Assembly (NCBI RefSeq): GCF_000227685.2
Contig: NZ_CP007029.1
Coordinates: 2,206,501-2,270,500, forward strand
Reading direction: 5' to 3'
From: Thioalkalivibrio paradoxus ARh 1
Lineage (GTDB): Bacteria; Pseudomonadota; Gammaproteobacteria; Ectothiorhodospirales; Ectothiorhodospiraceae
DNA: 64,000 nt
Shown here: positions 39,120 to 46,631 of the stretch, piece by piece
Layout: every line of letters starts with the position of its first letter
How positions within the stretch are numbered: the stretch's first letter is position 1
Program-made: the position numbers and the translations under genes
Notes under the pieces: model-generated
Database searches by the model: none
The model's input: the letters and a program-made list of their open reading frames with translations, nothing else
What the model was told of the DNA's origin: nothing

Positions 39120-41600
39120 TTGAACACCGATCTGCCCGTTGCCTCGGTCCTGCCGGCCGTGGCCGCGGCCCTCGACGACCCGGGTATCGCGTTGCTGCAG
39201 GCCCCGCCCGGTGCCGGCAAGACCACGGTGGTACCGATTGCCCTGCTGCACGCACCGTGGCGCCGGGGCCGAATCCTGTTGCTCGAGCCCCGGCGCCTCG
39301 CGGCCCGGTCCGCGGCCCGCCACATGGCAGCGACGCTCGGTGAGCGCGTCGGATCCACAGTTGGCATCAGCACCCGTGTCGAGCGCCAGGTCGGACCGAA
39401 CACCCGAATCGAGGTCGTGACCGAGGGCATCCTGACCCGGCGCCTGCAGCGCGACCCAGCGCTGGAAGACGTCGACCTGGTGATCTTCGACGAGTTTCAC
39501 GAACGCAGCCTGCAGGCGGATCTCGGCCTGGCATTGTGCCTGCAGGTCCGGGATCTGCTGCGCCCCGACCTGCGCCTGCTGGTGATGTCGGCAACGTTGG
39601 ACACCGGGGACATCGCGCGCCTGCTGCCCACGGCCCCGGTGATTCGCAGCGAAGGCCGCAGCCATCCGGTCCGGATCGACTACCGCCCTCCGACCCCATC
39701 GCCGGAACGTGCGGCCGACGCGGTCGCAGGCGCCGTGGAGCGGGCACTCGCGACCCTCCCCGGCAGCATCCTGGTCTTCCTGCCGGGGCGGCGCGAGATC
39801 GATCGTGCGGCGCAGCGGCTCGAGGCCTCGACCGGCCCCGGGATCCGGGTGGCACCGCTGCACGGCCAACTGCCTGCCGAAGCTCAGGACCAGGCGATCC
39901 ACCCGGCGCCGGAGGGGTCGCGCAAAGTCGTGCTGGCGACCGACATCGCGGAGACCAGCCTGACCATCGAGGGGATCGCAGTGGTGATCGATTCGGGGCT
40001 GGCGCGCAGGCCACGGTTCGACCCGCGCCGCGGACTGAGCCGGCTCGAGACCGTGCGCATCAGCCGAGCCAGTGCAATCCAGCGCTGCGGCCGTGCGGGC
40101 CGGCTGGGCCCGGGAGTCTGCATCCGCCTCTGGGCGGAATCCGACGAGCAGCGACTGCACGCCCATACTCCGCCGGAAATCCTCGACGCCGACCTCGCCC
40201 CGCTGGCGCTGACCCTCGCCTGCTGGGGCGCCTGCGCCGACGAACTCACCTGGCTGGATCCCCCACCGGCACCCGCATTGGCCCAGGCACAGGAGCTGCT
40301 GCGCCAGCTCGGTGCGATCGATGCCTCCAACAGGCCGACGGCACATGGGCGCGCGATGGACGCGCTCGGCACTCATCCACGCCTGGCGCACATGTTGCTG
40401 GCCGCCCACGAACGCGGCCTGGGATACGAAGCAGCGCTGCTGGCCGCGTTACTGGAAGAACGCGACCCGCTGGAGCGGGCGTTGGCCGGCAGCGACATGC
40501 GAGCCCGCCTGAGCGCCCTGACCGCGCGTGATGCGTCGATGACACCGGCGGCGCGCCGCCGGCTTCGTGCCCAGGCCGCCCGCTGGGCGAGGCAACTGCG
40601 GTGCCAGGAGTCCGCACAGCCGGATCCCGAGGCCGCCGGGCCGCTGCTCGCACTCGCGTACCCGGACCGTGTCGCGCTGCGCCGCCCGGGGCCGGAGGGC
40701 CGCTTCCTGCTCGCCAGCGGTCGCGGCGCGTTTTTCCCGCGCGAGGACGACCTGGCGCAGGCACCCTGCATCGTCGCCGCGGTGCTGGATGCCGGCCAGC
40801 GCGAGGCGCTGATCCATCTGGCGGCACCGCTGGATCGCTCTACCCTGCCGTCCCTGCTTCCGGGGCTGGTGCGCAGCGAAGAGCGCGTGGACTGGGACGC
40901 CGGCGCCGGCGCAGTGAACGCCCGTATCGAACAGCGGCTGGGCGCGCTCGTGCTGGACACGCGGCCGCTGGACGGAATCCCTCCCGAGGTCGCGACCCGG
41001 ATGCTGCTCGACGCGGTCGCGGCCCGGGGCCTGGAATCGCTGCCCTGGACCCCGGACGCCCGCCGGTTGCGCGCGCGCATGGCGTTCGCCCGCGCGCAGC
41101 ACGGCGAGGCCTGGCCGGACGTCAGCGACGAAGGGCTGCACCGGATCCTGCACACGTGGCTCGCGCCCTGGGGCACCGGGATGAGCCGCCTGAGTCACCT
41201 GCGCACGCTGGACCTCGTCGCCGCGCTGCGCGGCCTGCTGGACTGGCCGCAGCAGCAGCGACTGGACCGGATCGCCCCCACCCACCTGACGGTTCCCAGC
41301 GGCTCACGCGTGGCCATCGACTATGGCGACCCGGACCACCCGGTCCTCGCGGTCCGGATCCAGGAGGTCTTCGGCTGGTCGGATACGCCCCGGATCGGAG
41401 ACGGCCGCGTCCCGCTGACCCTGCATCTGCTCTCGCCGGCACGACGGCCGGTTCAAGTCACCCGCGACCTCGCCGGGTTCTGGGCACGCACCTACGCCGA
41501 TGTGAAAAAGGATCTGAAGGGGCGCTACCCGAAGCACGCCTGGCCCGACGACCCGCTGAACGCCCAGGCGCTGCGCGGCACGAAGAGGGCAGCGCAGTGA
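39120..41600 (+). CDS. hrpB: ATP-dependent RNA helicase HrpB
   Basis: 826 aa DEAH/RHA helicase. Walker A GAGKTT (31-36), DEFH (123-126), SAT, and motif VI QRCGRAGR follow in order, then the HA2 and OB-like regions and the HrpB-specific C-terminal domain (TYADVKKDLKGRYPKHAWPDDP). The start is taken as TTG because MNTDLPVASVLP aligns with known HrpB starts; the open frame continues 20 codons upstream without a better start. Its cellular substrate is not established in E. coli. Confidence 0.93.
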   Translation: MNTDLPVASVLPAVAAALDDPGIALLQAPPGAGKTTVVPIALLHAPWRRGRILLLEPRRLAARSAARHMAATLGERVGSTVGISTRVERQVGPNTRIEVVTEGILTRRLQRDPALEDVDLVIFDEFHERSLQADLGLALCLQVRDLLRPDLRLLVMSATLDTGDIARLLPTAPVIRSEGRSHPVRIDYRPPTPSPERAADAVAGAVERALATLPGSILVFLPGRREIDRAAQRLEASTGPGIRVAPLHGQLPAEAQDQAIHPAPEGSRKVVLATDIAETSLTIEGIAVVIDSGLARRPRFDPRRGLSRLETVRISRASAIQRCGRAGRLGPGVCIRLWAESDEQRLHAHTPPEILDADLAPLALTLACWGACADELTWLDPPPAPALAQAQELLRQLGAIDASNRPTAHGRAMDALGTHPRLAHMLLAAHERGLGYEAALLAALLEERDPLERALAGSDMRARLSALTARDASMTPAARRRLRAQAARWARQLRCQESAQPDPEAAGPLLALAYPDRVALRRPGPEGRFLLASGRGAFFPREDDLAQAPCIVAAVLDAGQREALIHLAAPLDRSTLPSLLPGLVRSEERVDWDAGAGAVNARIEQRLGALVLDTRPLDGIPPEVATRMLLDAVAARGLESLPWTPDARRLRARMAFARAQHGEAWPDVSDEGLHRILHTWLAPWGTGMSRLSHLRTLDLVAALRGLLDWPQQQRLDRIAPTHLTVPSGSRVAIDYGDPDHPVLAVRIQEVFGWSDTPRIGDGRVPLTLHLLSPARRPVQVTRDLAGFWARTYADVKKDLKGRYPKHAWPDDPLNAQALRGTKRAAQ

Positions 41601-41619
41601 TCAGGGCACCCGCGGTGCA

Positions 41620-42216
41620 TCAGCGTCGGCGCTCAGGGGGCCAAGGCGATGTCGACCGGAACTCGGAAGCCCGACCGCGCTGAACGAACTCGGAGGCTCG
41701 ACGGTGCTGTACGAATTCAGGAGGCCTGCGGTGCTGCACGAAACCGGGTGCCGAACCGCGCAGGGTCGGGTCTTCGGGAGCCGGGTACCGGACATGGGGC
41801 GAGTGGTGCTTGGGCGGCCATCGGCCGCCCGGCCAATGGGGCCGATACACGGGCCAGGGGTAGTACCGGATCTCGACCGAGCGCTCCGGCAAAGGCGCGG
41901 CAACCGGCGGCTCCGGCCAGGATGGCGCGCGCGCCGCGGCGCGCTCGTCGCGCTGGCGCCGCTCCTCGGCCAATGCGTCCGCGAGCCGCCGCCATTCGCG
42001 AGCACGTTCCCGGGCGGCCTCTGCCTCGGCCTCCGACGGATCAAGGGCCCGACCGATTTCGCGGTACATCTGCTCCGGCGGCGGCCGGTCCGAGTAGATC
42101 ATCCGGCCGTGCTCATCGACCCACTGGAAGATGCCCTGCGCCGCCGCCTGCGGCCACGGGCCGACGGCGGCCATCAGCCACAACAGAAGCACGGGCGTGA
42201 ATCCTCGGACGCGCAT
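41620..42216 (-). CDS. DUF4124-domain exported protein with a 9-residue tandem repeat
   Basis: 198 aa. Signal peptide ending near AAAQ (26). Then a DUF4124 domain, recognised by IFQWVDEHGRMIYSDRPPP, a short beta domain found in many proteobacterial periplasmic proteins of unknown role. It is followed by an Ala/Glu/Arg-rich helix (60-97) and a Pro/Arg/His-rich tail. In the tail, residues 158-186 hold three copies of a unit close to (E)FVQHRRxS, so the end of the gene has a 27-bp tandem repeat. The ATG has GGAGAG upstream. Convergent with hrpB, 19 bases apart. Confidence 0.8.
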   Translation of the reverse strand: MRVRGFTPVLLLWLMAAVGPWPQAAAQGIFQWVDEHGRMIYSDRPPPEQMYREIGRALDPSEAEAEAARERAREWRRLADALAEERRQRDERAAARAPSWPEPPVAAPLPERSVEIRYYPWPVYRPHWPGGRWPPKHHSPHVRYPAPEDPTLRGSAPGFVQHRRPPEFVQHRRASEFVQRGRASEFRSTSPWPPERRR

Positions 42217-42274
42217 GGCATCTCTCCACACACCGGGAACGACCGCACCCTGGCGGCCGAGCGTACCCCGAATC

Positions 42275-42351
42275 TGGCGTCCCCGGCAGGGTTCGAACCT
42301 GCGACCTGCCCCTTAGGAGGGGGCCACTCTATCCAGCTGAGCTACGGGGAC
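42275..42351 (-). tRNA. tRNA-Arg (anticodon CCU)
   Basis: The minus strand folds as a cloverleaf: acceptor GTCCCCG/CGGGGAC with discriminator G and an encoded CCA, D arm GCTC...GAGT, anticodon stem GCCCC/GGGGC with loop CTCCTAA (anticodon CCT), and T arm GCAGG-TTCGAAC-CCTGC. It is 77 bases long and reads AGG codons. Confidence 0.97.
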
Positions 42352-42361
42352 CTGATAGCTG

Positions 42362-42367
42362 ATTATA
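42362..42367 (-). promoter_or_regulatory. -10 box upstream of tRNA-Arg
   Basis: A perfect TATAAT on the minus strand lies ten bases before the tRNA 5' end. No good -35 hexamer is visible 16-19 bases further up, so the promoter call rests on the -10 and the position. Confidence 0.5.
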
Positions 42368-42555
42368 ACGCCTTGGGCGTCGCTCGCGGGCCTCGATGTT
42401 GCCACGGTGTGAGCGGGGTAATGCAACCTGCGGCCCCCGCTGGGCGAAAATGACGCGAACCGCCGACCGCCCTTCCTGACCGCGGAGATCCGGAGCATAC
42501 CGATGAACATCGGCCTCGCGCTGAAGAACAGGTGCCCACGCATTGGGCCAAGCCC

Positions 42556-42885
42556 ATGACCGCGGCAACACCCCAGCCTCGCAATGCCGTCGCACTGCTG
42601 ACCCCGCTGATCGGCATACGCGGCCGCTTTCAGGGCCGCACCCTGGAACTGGTCGAGGTGCTCGCGGACGGACCGCAAGTGGCCCTGCTGGACCTCAGCT
42701 CAACTCCTGGAATCCAAGCGAACCAGTATGGCGATCCGCTCTCCCGCCAGCCGCGGACGCTGACCATCCCGGTGGTAAGCCCGATCGATGACGACATCCA
42801 TCCCGCGCTGCGGGAACTGCTGCCCGAAGCGATCCTCCAGCAGCTGCGCAGCCTGAACGATGCTCGCGGCCTGGCGGAAGACTGA
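42556..42885 (+). CDS. Small conserved-looking hypothetical protein
   Basis: 109 aa. Not assigned to a family. After a polar start comes a compact beta-rich segment (LIGIRGRFQGRTLELVEVLADGPQVALLDL), then QANQYGDPLSRQPRTLTIPVV, and a helical C-terminus (HPALRELLPEAILQQLRSL). The codon pattern and a mixed hydrophobic/polar periodicity look protein-like, which supports a real gene. The ATG has no good ribosome-binding site and a GTG eight codons earlier is possible. It is oriented away from the tRNA. Confidence 0.55.
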   Translation: MTAATPQPRNAVALLTPLIGIRGRFQGRTLELVEVLADGPQVALLDLSSTPGIQANQYGDPLSRQPRTLTIPVVSPIDDDIHPALRELLPEAILQQLRSLNDARGLAED

Positions 42886-43225
42886 GATTCGAGCTGCCCC
42901 TGCAACTTCGGCCACCGGTCGTAGACTGCCGTATCGGCGGGATCCATGGGGATCCCGACAGCCTGACGGGCTCATACGCGCACAGTGGCGGTGGCGTCGC
43001 TGCCCCCGGGATTCGGTCATACAAACGATGACTGCCGTGGACCCCGGCCGAAAAGGTACCGCCAGGCGTGCCGACTGAGTTTCAGCGCGCGGGTGGTGAT
43101 TTTTCCGTGCGTTCACGGCTTGATCGCCGGCGACTAACTGTCTGCAACGGATTCTCGCCGCGATGCGAGGCCGTTGAGATTGGCAGCGACAGTGGTGAAG
43201 CCGCGCGAATCGGGCGCCGGGGCTC
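42886..43225. other. Non-coding gap with no recognisable gene
   Basis: Between the small hypothetical gene and the helix-turn-helix remnant. Several open frames exist on both strands but none has a recognisable domain or a ribosome-binding site in a sensible place. It adjoins decayed genes and may be degenerate island sequence. Confidence 0.5.
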
Positions 43226-43327
43226 TCAACGGCTTTGCAGTCTCTTGGCCGTCGATTCTTGCCAGCGCTCCAGGGTGGCGTCGCCCACGTTCCAGCGGGT
43301 GGCCAGTTGTTTCTGGTTGAGGTGCAT
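43226..43327 (-). pseudogene. Truncated helix-turn-helix (excisionase/AlpA-like) gene
   Basis: 33 aa. MHLNQKQLATRWNVGDATLERW is the helix-turn-helix start shared by small AlpA/MerR-type DNA-binding proteins of mobile elements. These normally continue for another 40-60 residues after the ERW with a wing carrying conserved glycines; here the frame diverges and stops. AAGGAG lies six bases before the ATG, so it was once, and may still be, translated. An in-frame ATG six codons earlier exists. Confidence 0.5.
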
Positions 43328-43405
43328 CTTGGTCTCCTTACGCATGAGTTGGCAGGAGTCCATGAAAGCGCTGTTCCGCATGGGATCCAAGCGATATCGC
43401 GTCGC

Positions 43406-44089
43406 TTATATTCGCAGCAGTCTTTGCGGAGATTGGATGTCGGATTCGCCGCGCTCAGAAAGCAGCGTGCCGCTGCAGCTTTCCTCGATACGGCCGCGCA
43501 GGAAGTCGGCTTCCTCGAAGGTCAGACGGAACGGCCCCTTTTTGGGAAACCCCTCCGGCGCAGGGGGCAGGCGCGGATGCCAGGTGGGTTCCCGGGTCCA
43601 CGTGACGCCGGGATCATCGGCGCGGCCGACCTCGCTGCCACGGCGGGCGAGGCCCGCGAACTGGGTGTGATACCAGCCCTGACTCTGCCCCGGAACGAAG
43701 ATCCCCCAGCGCACCAGGGAGGCCCAATAGGCGGAACTGGCGGGACGCGAAAGGGAGGCACGCGCCTGGATGCCGATAATCCCGTCCGTGTCCTCGCTCG
43801 CGGCCAGGGCGTCGATCAGCCGCACTTCCATCCGCCGGGCCTCGGCCGCCACGTCGCCCCGAGAATCTGCGGCTTCGAGCCCCCGGTAGATCCATGGAAT
43901 AAACAGGAAGTACCGCAGCCGGGTAAGCAGCTCCTACGTGCCCGGAAACAGCGCGTTCGACAGAGCATGTCGGAGGCTGCCGAGCCCCAGCTCGTCGACC
44001 GTGCCCTGTTCGGCAAAGAGATCCAGGACCTGACGTACCCGCGTGCGATCGGCGGCGGTCAGGTCGATCCAGGTCAGTTGTGCCTGCAT
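43406..44089 (-). pseudogene. DUF6361-family gene with in-frame amber stop and lost 3' end
   Basis: Reading from the ATG (GGGAG eight bases upstream) gives MQAQLTWIDL..., then VDELGLGSLRHALSNALFPGT, then TAG at codon 52 (43934-43936), and the same frame continues LLTRLRYFLFIPWIYRGLE. This is the family N-terminus, where TxIxTRxRYFLF normally follows FPG. A single base change would explain the stop. The frame then runs for another 176 codons (GWYHTQFAGLARRG and so on) and ends at a stop, while DUF6361 proteins are about 400 aa, so the 3' half is missing. The family's role is unknown. The remaining 148-aa frame downstream of a GTG is unlikely to be functional. Confidence 0.75.
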
Positions 44090-44444
44090 GAAACATGCTC
44101 CCAACAACTTCCCCCCTAGGGGTATCGCGTTCCGCTACCTCGGGTGTCGTCCTTGACCGGGAAGCACCCATATCGCACGAGATGACCATAGGCGTTCCAC
44201 AGCAGTCCCGCATCCCTGATCACCGCATCCGTTGCCGGAACCGCGCTTCTTCGCCGCGTCCGACCGGGCGCACCGCCCGTTCCCGATGTACCTCCAAGAC
44301 TACCCTTCATTGGGCAGACAGACCGATCGGAACGTTCAATGCGCTCGTTCTGCCCTATATTCCTGTTGATCGGCCCGAAGAATGCCGTCCAGCAGGCGCG
44401 GCAGGAAACGCCGCCCGAAACGAAAGGATGGGGAGAGGTTCACG
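44090..44444. other. Gap with no supported gene
   Basis: Upstream of the DUF302 gene. A 64-codon minus-strand frame here (it reads ...RDAGLLWNAYGHLVRYGCFPVKDD) has no recognisable domain or ribosome-binding site. Promoters for the DUF302 gene must lie near the right end, but no convincing hexamer pair is visible. Confidence 0.4.
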
Positions 44445-45023
44445 ATGCGAGCAATCCGTAACGTTCTGGCCTTGATCGGCTTTCTGACCATTATTGTCGG
44501 TGCAACCGGCTATTTCGCCGTGAAGGACTTTCTCGGCAAGCTCGATCCGGAAGCACCGAGAATGTATGTCGAACTGGCCCAGCGCTACATGGAGCACCTC
44601 GACCCCGCGGTGGCCATGGTACGCAGGGTCCGAGTCGAGGATGGTCTGAGCGTGCAGGATGTCGTCGACTCCCTGCAGAGCCTCGCGACCACCCACGACA
44701 TGTTCTATGTGGGCGAGGCACCGTTTTACCGGCAGGTCGAGGCGGTCACCGGAAACCCCTACCGCTATGTGAATTTCTTCTCGTTCTGTGACATCGACGT
44801 GGGCGTGATGATGGCGGACCACCATAACGCGTACACCGCATTCATGCCCTGCAGTATCGCGCTGATCGAAGATGACGATGGCACCCTCTGGTTGATGATG
44901 ATGGACCTCGACCTGATGATCCATGGCGGCAAGCCGCTGCCCGCAGAGTTGCGGGAGGGTGCGCTACGGGTCAGCAACACGCTCGATGCGATCCTACAGG
45001 GAGCCGCGCGCGGCGAGTTCTGA
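44445..45023 (+). CDS. DUF302-family membrane-anchored protein
   Basis: 192 aa. An uncleaved-looking N-terminal hydrophobic segment (residues 6-24, LALIGFLTIIVGATGYFAV) probably anchors it in the inner membrane. The remainder matches the DUF302 fold: FYRQVEAVTGNPYRYVNFFSFCDIDVG, then NAYTAFMPCSIALIEDDDGTLWL and the Met-rich MMMDLDLMI. Related proteins in sulfur-oxidising bacteria are often found near sulfur-oxidation genes; none is nearby here. GGGAGAGG precedes the ATG, chosen over an in-frame start 21 codons earlier. Confidence 0.82.
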   Translation: MRAIRNVLALIGFLTIIVGATGYFAVKDFLGKLDPEAPRMYVELAQRYMEHLDPAVAMVRRVRVEDGLSVQDVVDSLQSLATTHDMFYVGEAPFYRQVEAVTGNPYRYVNFFSFCDIDVGVMMADHHNAYTAFMPCSIALIEDDDGTLWLMMMDLDLMIHGGKPLPAELREGALRVSNTLDAILQGAARGEF

Positions 45024-45229
45024 AGCCCCGGGATCCGGCCTCTATCGAGGCCCCTGTGGAAGGCCGCCCGCCTGCCGGCCGCGTGACCCACTAGACCGCG
45101 GTCCGGCCGACAGCGACCCGATCAACCGCCGGCCCGAGGACGAGGCGGTAGCCTGGCCACCGCCCGGTGAGCCCCTGTCCGGAAAGGGGGAAACGACGTG
45201 TTGGGGTCTTGGCGTGTCGGGTCCCGTTG

Positions 45230-45925
45230 TCACGATTGCGGAGCACATTCCCGCTCGATCCGGACGATCAGCGGTTCGAGCTCCGCCCAGACGTTTTCCA
45301 GGATCCGTGGCTGGGCGCCGGCAGCGGGGTGGATGCCGTCGTCGAGCATCAGATCGGCATCCAGCGCGACCCCGTCGAGCAGGAACGGCAATAGTGGCAG
45401 CGCGCGCGCCTCGGCCAGTTCGGCGAAGATCCCGGAAAATCGTTCCGTGTACCGCGGGCCGTAGTTGGGCGGGATCTCGATCCCGACCAGCAGCACCTGC
45501 GCGCCGGCCGCATCGATCGCGTCCAGCATCGCCTCGAGGTTCTCGCGCATCGCGCGCAGCGACAGCCCGCGCAGGCCGTCGTTGCCGCCGAGCTCGAGAA
45601 TCACGAGATCGGGACGAAAATCCTCCAGCACGGTGGGCAAGCGGGTTCGGCCGCCGGCGGTGGTCTCCCCTCCTACCGAGGCATTGTGAACCTTCCAGGC
45701 CGCATCCCGGTCCATCAGGCGTTGTTCCAGCAACGTCACCCAGCCGGCGTCTCCGGCGATCCCGTGGGCCGCGCTGAGCGAGTCTCCGAAGACCAGCAGC
45801 CGATGGGGCACCTCCGGATCCGAGACATTTCCGGCAGCGACGACAGTCCATGGCAACGCCGCCCCCGCGGCCACCGTCAGTGCCAGTACCATTGCTCTCG
45901 CGACAGCGATCAGGAAACCGAACAT
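45230..45925 (-). CDS. tesA: SGNH/GDSL esterase TesA (lysophospholipase/thioesterase I)
   Basis: 231 aa with a signal peptide (MFGFLIAVARAMVLALTVAA...). The four SGNH blocks are present: FGDSLSAAHG (nucleophile Ser), GGETTAGGR (Gly), LGGNDGLRG (Asn), and DGIHPAAG (Asp and His). It is a periplasmic esterase that hydrolyses acyl-CoA, lysophospholipids and esters. Its ATG overlaps the start codon of the divergent ABC ATPase by two bases. Confidence 0.94.
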   Translation of the reverse strand: MFGFLIAVARAMVLALTVAAGAALPWTVVAAGNVSDPEVPHRLLVFGDSLSAAHGIAGDAGWVTLLEQRLMDRDAAWKVHNASVGGETTAGGRTRLPTVLEDFRPDLVILELGGNDGLRGLSLRAMRENLEAMLDAIDAAGAQVLLVGIEIPPNYGPRYTERFSGIFAELAEARALPLLPFLLDGVALDADLMLDDGIHPAAGAQPRILENVWAELEPLIVRIERECAPQS

Positions 45926-46631
45926 GGATGCAACCTCGAACTCCATCGTGCAGGCACAGGGCCTGGAAAAGCGGATCGACGGACCCAGCGGCCCGCTGGA
46001 CATTCTGCGCGGAATCACGCTCGCGGTCGCGCCGGGCGAGAGCGTCGCGATCCTCGGCGCCTCCGGCTCGGGCAAGTCGACCTTGCTGGGACTCCTTGCC
46101 GGTCTGGACGCTCCGAGTGCCGGAGAAGTTCGCCTGCTCGGCGAGAACATCGGCAAACTCGACGAGGACGGTCGCGCGGCGCTGCGCGCAGGAAGCGTCG
46201 GCTTCGTGTTCCAGTCGTTCCAGTTGCTGCCGGCACTGACCGCTTTGGAGAACGTGGTACTGCCGCTCGAACTCAACCCCGCCCACGATGGCATGGCGTC
46301 GGCGGCAATCACCGCGCAGGCGCGAGAAGCGCTGGATCAGGTCGGGCTGACCGCGCGCGCAGCGCATTACCCGTATCAGCTCTCCGGCGGCGAACAACAG
46401 CGGGTGGCCATTGCTCGGGCGATCGTGGACCGCCCGGCAGTCCTGTTCGCCGACGAGCCCACCGGCAACCTCGATGCCGACACCGGCGCCCGCATCATCG
46501 ACCTGCTGTTCCGCCTGGCCGGCTCGGGCGATGCGGGCACCGGGGCCGCGATGGTGCTGGTCACCCATGACCCGGCGCTGGCCGGGCGCTGCGACCGCGT
46601 GATCCACCTCCAGGATGGGATCCTGGCATGA
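45924..46631 (+). CDS. ybbA: ABC transporter ATPase (YbbA/LolD type)
   Basis: 235 aa. Walker A GASGSGKST, Q-loop VFQSFQLLPALT, signature LSGGEQQR, Walker B VLFADEPTGNLD, and the H-loop VTHD are all present in normal order. The divergent tesA and the downstream FtsX-like permease match the E. coli tesA-ybbA-ybbP arrangement, so this is a mechanotransmission-type ABC system of the MacB/LolD class, whose substrate in E. coli is unknown. Promoter elements for this gene must lie inside tesA. Confidence 0.92.
   Translation: MDATSNSIVQAQGLEKRIDGPSGPLDILRGITLAVAPGESVAILGASGSGKSTLLGLLAGLDAPSAGEVRLLGENIGKLDEDGRAALRAGSVGFVFQSFQLLPALTALENVVLPLELNPAHDGMASAAITAQAREALDQVGLTARAAHYPYQLSGGEQQRVAIARAIVDRPAVLFADEPTGNLDADTGARIIDLLFRLAGSGDAGTGAAMVLVTHDPALAGRCDRVIHLQDGILA

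Noticed and set aside
42275-42351. tRNA-Arg(CCU) as the attachment site of an island
   Set aside because: The decayed genes lie on the 5' side of the tRNA, while integration normally occurs at the 3' end; I found no duplicate of the tRNA 3' end and no integrase gene.
44116-44310. 64-codon minus-strand frame ending in a hydrophobic/aromatic stretch
   Set aside because: The stretch looks somewhat protein-like but has no start signal or recognisable family; it could be a relic but cannot be supported.
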